Assembly (NCBI GenBank): GCA_002457605.1
Contig: NTJT01000007.1
Location: 1-41,564 of the forward strand
Source: Marine Group II euryarchaeote MED-G34
GTDB lineage: Archaea; Thermoplasmatota; Poseidoniia; Poseidoniales; Thalassarchaeaceae
Length of the DNA stretch: 41,564 nucleotides
Direction of reading: 5' to 3'
Made by a program: the position numbers and the translations under genes. Below are positions 40,001 through 41,564 of this stretch, one piece after another. Each line of letters opens with the position of its first letter. Positions within the stretch are counted from its first letter, which is position 1. Under the pieces are notes generated by a model. That model worked only from the letters and a program-made list of their open reading frames with translations, was not told the DNA's origin and made no database searches.

Positions 40001-41564
40001 AACTGGAGGGCTGAGAGCGGTGACTGGCGATTCCTGTCCGTGGAGTGGCCAGAAGAATGGGACACCGGTGGGACTGCGATTTTGGATGTAGACTGGTCAG
40101 ATGTTGTCCAGGGAGCTCTGGGTGATGGCAACGCCACTAACTACTCAAATATCTACACTGATATCGATGTGCTCTGGCTCTCGGAGATGCCTCACGGATA
40201 TGCCGAGGACGATCCAGATGCATATGGCGATTCGACCTTCTTCATCGAATCACGGTCCACCAACAATCATGCTGGCAGTGGCTCGCATAACTGGGGGACA
40301 TACACCGGTACTTCACGAGAGATGTTCGCCGTCCCTGCCGAACAAGGAGTCCACCAGATGGTTCTGCACACAGCTCTGCACGGTGTATCATCAAATGACA
40401 ACCCACTCAATATCTCGGTAGGATACATCGCTGCCGAGGAGTCCGGCTTTGAGCAGGTGGTGACTGATTGGGCCGAAGGCAGCGGAGTAGACGCAGTTCA
40501 TGTGGTTTCCACCGTGCCTCTGAACGTCGATTCGGTGTCTGCATACGGTTGGAGCCAGCCGGCCCACTTCGATAACGAGACTGCCTTCCAAGATATCTCC
40601 GGCGACAAGATGACGGCTTCATGGTGGCACAATATGACCGTCCAGAACTCCACTGAGCTGAACATCAAGATGAACGCTCATGGGGACGCAGATCTCGACT
40701 TATTCCTGTTCCGCGACTCAAATGGAGATGGAACATTCTCCTCTGGTGAGGAGGTAACACGCTCATGGTCCGGTTCCTCAGCAGAGACAATCAGAATAGT
40801 CGACCCCGATGACGGCAATTATTCGGTCGCAGTACACGGTTACTCTGTACCGAGTGGGACAGTTCAGTTCTGGATTGACATCGAGGTTGTAGGTGGTGAC
40901 GAACTCGTGATAACCGACCAATTATCCCTAACTGGGGGTGAGATAGATGCGATTTGGCCGAATGGTAGCGATACACTTGCAGGGCAAACCCCATCTTCCG
41001 CACTGCAAGTCAACCTCGCCTATGAGAGGCCGGAGACAGCTGGAATCTGGACAGGTTTCATTGATATCACCGTCGAAGGAGACATCAGCCTGCGCCTGCC
41101 TTACACATACGAATTGGTCGAACTCGACCCTGAGGTGAGTTTTGACATCCCGGCCAACCTAACACAGTCTAGTTCAGTAGTGCCGATTCGCCTACATGCC
41201 TTGGACACCGGCATCGGCTTCCGTCTCGACGACCTCGACTGGGAACCGGCTGACGAGGACACTATTGTTCCCGAAGCTGATCTCGTTGAAGCCATCGACA
41301 CGGTTGGCGTGCACCACAACCTGACTTCGATATGGAACAGTGGCAACCACTTCGCAATACCTGAGAACATTACCTTCAGGGAGGCTTGGGTCAATGCCAC
41401 CCTACCTGCAATCGAGCAGTGGCACGACTACCGAGCCACTCTGAAAGACATCTCAAACAACTCCGCTGAGACCTACCTCTCAGTGGCCTACGACGTTACA
41501 GCGCCCACACTGGCCCTGTCTAACATACCCTGGATTACCAACCAACAGAATCTCACTTACACCA
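37004..41564 (+). CDS. Giant secreted subtilisin-like serine protease (S8 family), 3' end beyond window
   Basis: The frame stays open from the ATG at 37004 to the right edge, at least 1,520 codons. A signal peptide (ASALVLLLLLSSLSVGMASA) occupies residues 6-25. A propeptide-like region follows, then the S8 catalytic domain: Asp 193 (VVAIADTGVDFGHPDL), His 396 (ESGSHGTLCAS), oxyanion Asn 501 (AIGNGGHG) and Ser 583 (GTWGGTSLATPIAAG). The Asp-to-His distance of about 200 residues is long and includes an insert with DTDGDGLWD calcium-type repeats. Beyond the catalytic domain lie more than 900 residues of beta-rich, NxT/S-rich modules, with a PPC-like segment (DADLDLFLFRDSNGDGTF). It is probably a surface-attached protease for degrading protein in seawater. 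The C-terminus and any anchor are outside the window. Confidence 0.9.
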   Translation, partial: MRQRTASALVLLLLLSSLSVGMASADLTYTRNPSIIDADNNFDTESSQEFQRGTPWVDSSLWERVDSGAEQVRVTVITRSLATLDQWQHDNDAIEQQKPAKNGETLVALDSTDGQVDHRTFWMDASIFHKLTGVPAVIAVLDAEKTPEPYDTMPFEAPPGFEPESVRSGEIHGANDAWDRGYAGEGMVVAIADTGVDFGHPDLNGTQARVTDSKSPYEGWPLMFDHNSMYYWLLYGEAYPARGTWYADTSLIDYDNNTDGLLDTSGYNITGINSSLSGAYHLGEHPDWRLIDKAGGDVPILVVDDRISGLYETVYPDINRDGDFYNDVPMRPGEETAGLDTDGDGLWDISGGLVYWVADGTNGVPYTDTYAARHGYANRIPGSGNLTLFMIESGSHGTLCASAVAAQGIVSDGKVLGMAPNATISSIGNHYSGGHALDGWRFIAEGYDGVTLTQGDQPHIGSFSFGYSSIDEAGADGYSLYLDWLTRVYNDNASYSVAIGNGGHGFGTAKVPGAAHGIFSVGAFSSRSSDSWGQSAPWSNRGPNVVGRMDPDIVSVGWSATGDIPLNQRSNANSAWGTWGGTSLATPIAAGLMALVAQAWQQNLGYYPGSQEFRDFVLSTSDDRGYEPFVQGGGWFNASRATATLDGENGTWWASPAQWNSGTFQGKHRDANINLMHPGDSQQVDLGFHNYANNSVMLRFTPTTHTPLEHNEHLWVSRGEITCVDEPGEPPCDGPAFGDETYTNSECEVYDSNRPHLLIPLHLTNNSSVQLPPDTTQLRARATIEYSAFDGNQDRSSEERVFLQVYRWSDLDGDGTYITNSWETPYHVMPVDEWTEADELDEVTYWWSNGPNAEVRVGLPFEDARDGLLLGIWNYNCDTGSNPVRIEIDWTAFGSSADDWITIPSSTVIHANSSATTQMTVSVPLDAESGLHQHGVLVETFELNQTGWPTTVPHRTWTLPVVTNVPWSGPFNLDARPLDGNVSNQTLYDESWISGATRWNWRAESGDWRFLSVEWPEEWDTGGTAILDVDWSDVVQGALGDGNATNYSNIYTDIDVLWLSEMPHGYAEDDPDAYGDSTFFIESRSTNNHAGSGSHNWGTYTGTSREMFAVPAEQGVHQMVLHTALHGVSSNDNPLNISVGYIAAEESGFEQVVTDWAEGSGVDAVHVVSTVPLNVDSVSAYGWSQPAHFDNETAFQDISGDKMTASWWHNMTVQNSTELNIKMNAHGDADLDLFLFRDSNGDGTFSSGEEVTRSWSGSSAETIRIVDPDDGNYSVAVHGYSVPSGTVQFWIDIEVVGGDELVITDQLSLTGGEIDAIWPNGSDTLAGQTPSSALQVNLAYERPETAGIWTGFIDITVEGDISLRLPYTYELVELDPEVSFDIPANLTQSSSVVPIRLHALDTGIGFRLDDLDWEPADEDTIVPEADLVEAIDTVGVHHNLTSIWNSGNHFAIPENITFREAWVNATLPAIEQWHDYRATLKDISNNSAETYLSVAYDVTAPTLALSNIPWITNQQNLTYT

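Overview
The window looks like a chromosomal segment of an uncultured marine planktonic euryarchaeon, most likely Marine Group II (Candidatus Poseidoniales) or a close relative. This is an inference. It rests on archaeal information-processing genes (rpoL, aEF1-beta, cbf5, archaeal cmk, an EMC3/DUF106 insertase, archease, a GPN-loop GTPase, archaeal RNase P RNA), TATA-box promoters with short or absent leaders, and a heavy load of very large secreted or cell-surface proteins. Coding is dense on both strands. I see no mobile elements, CRISPR arrays or rRNA genes.

Layout. 1-6.8 kb: the tail of an unrecognised gene, a giant calcium-binding (thrombospondin type-3 repeat) exported protein, archease, GMP reductase, tRNA-Glu, a coupled pair of small genes and a UbiA prenyltransferase. 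6.8-14 kb: ornithine carbamoyltransferase and GPN GTPase on the minus strand, divergent from a large Pro-rich/DUF11-like/zinc-ribbon protein, followed by the EMC3-like/cmk/cbf5 cluster and a 38-residue leaderless microprotein. 14-20.5 kb: a secreted CARDB protein with a C-terminal anchor, tRNA-His, then a minus-strand cluster read as HEAT protein, small basic protein, DEAD-box helicase, TusA-like protein and GTP cyclohydrolase II. 20.5-29.6 kb: DUF2240 protein, an RND/MMPL transporter divergent from rpoL-truD, aEF1-beta with a zinc-ribbon protein, a cupin, and a minus-strand run of thioredoxin-like protein, VKOR, sugar epimerase and RlmE. 29.8-41.6 kb: a second RND/MMPL transporter, RNase P RNA, rpiA, tRNA-Lys, asnS, acyl-CoA dehydrogenase, tRNA-Gln, and a giant subtilisin-like protease running off the right edge.

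Themes. (1) RNA metabolism: two pseudouridine synthases, an rRNA methyltransferase, a helicase, RNase P RNA, archease and four tRNAs. (2) Cell-surface and export biology: three giant exported proteins, two RND transporters, an Oxa1/EMC3-type insertase, and a VKOR/thioredoxin pair that would make disulfides outside the membrane. (3) Ordinary metabolism: arginine, riboflavin precursor, purine salvage, pentose phosphate, archaeal lipid synthesis, and branched-chain or fatty acyl-CoA oxidation.

Three items are easily missed by gene callers: the RNase P RNA (32947-33249, minus), the 38-codon gene at 13844-13960, and the open 1,520-codon protease frame from 37004. All functional calls are from reading motifs by eye; no database search was run.
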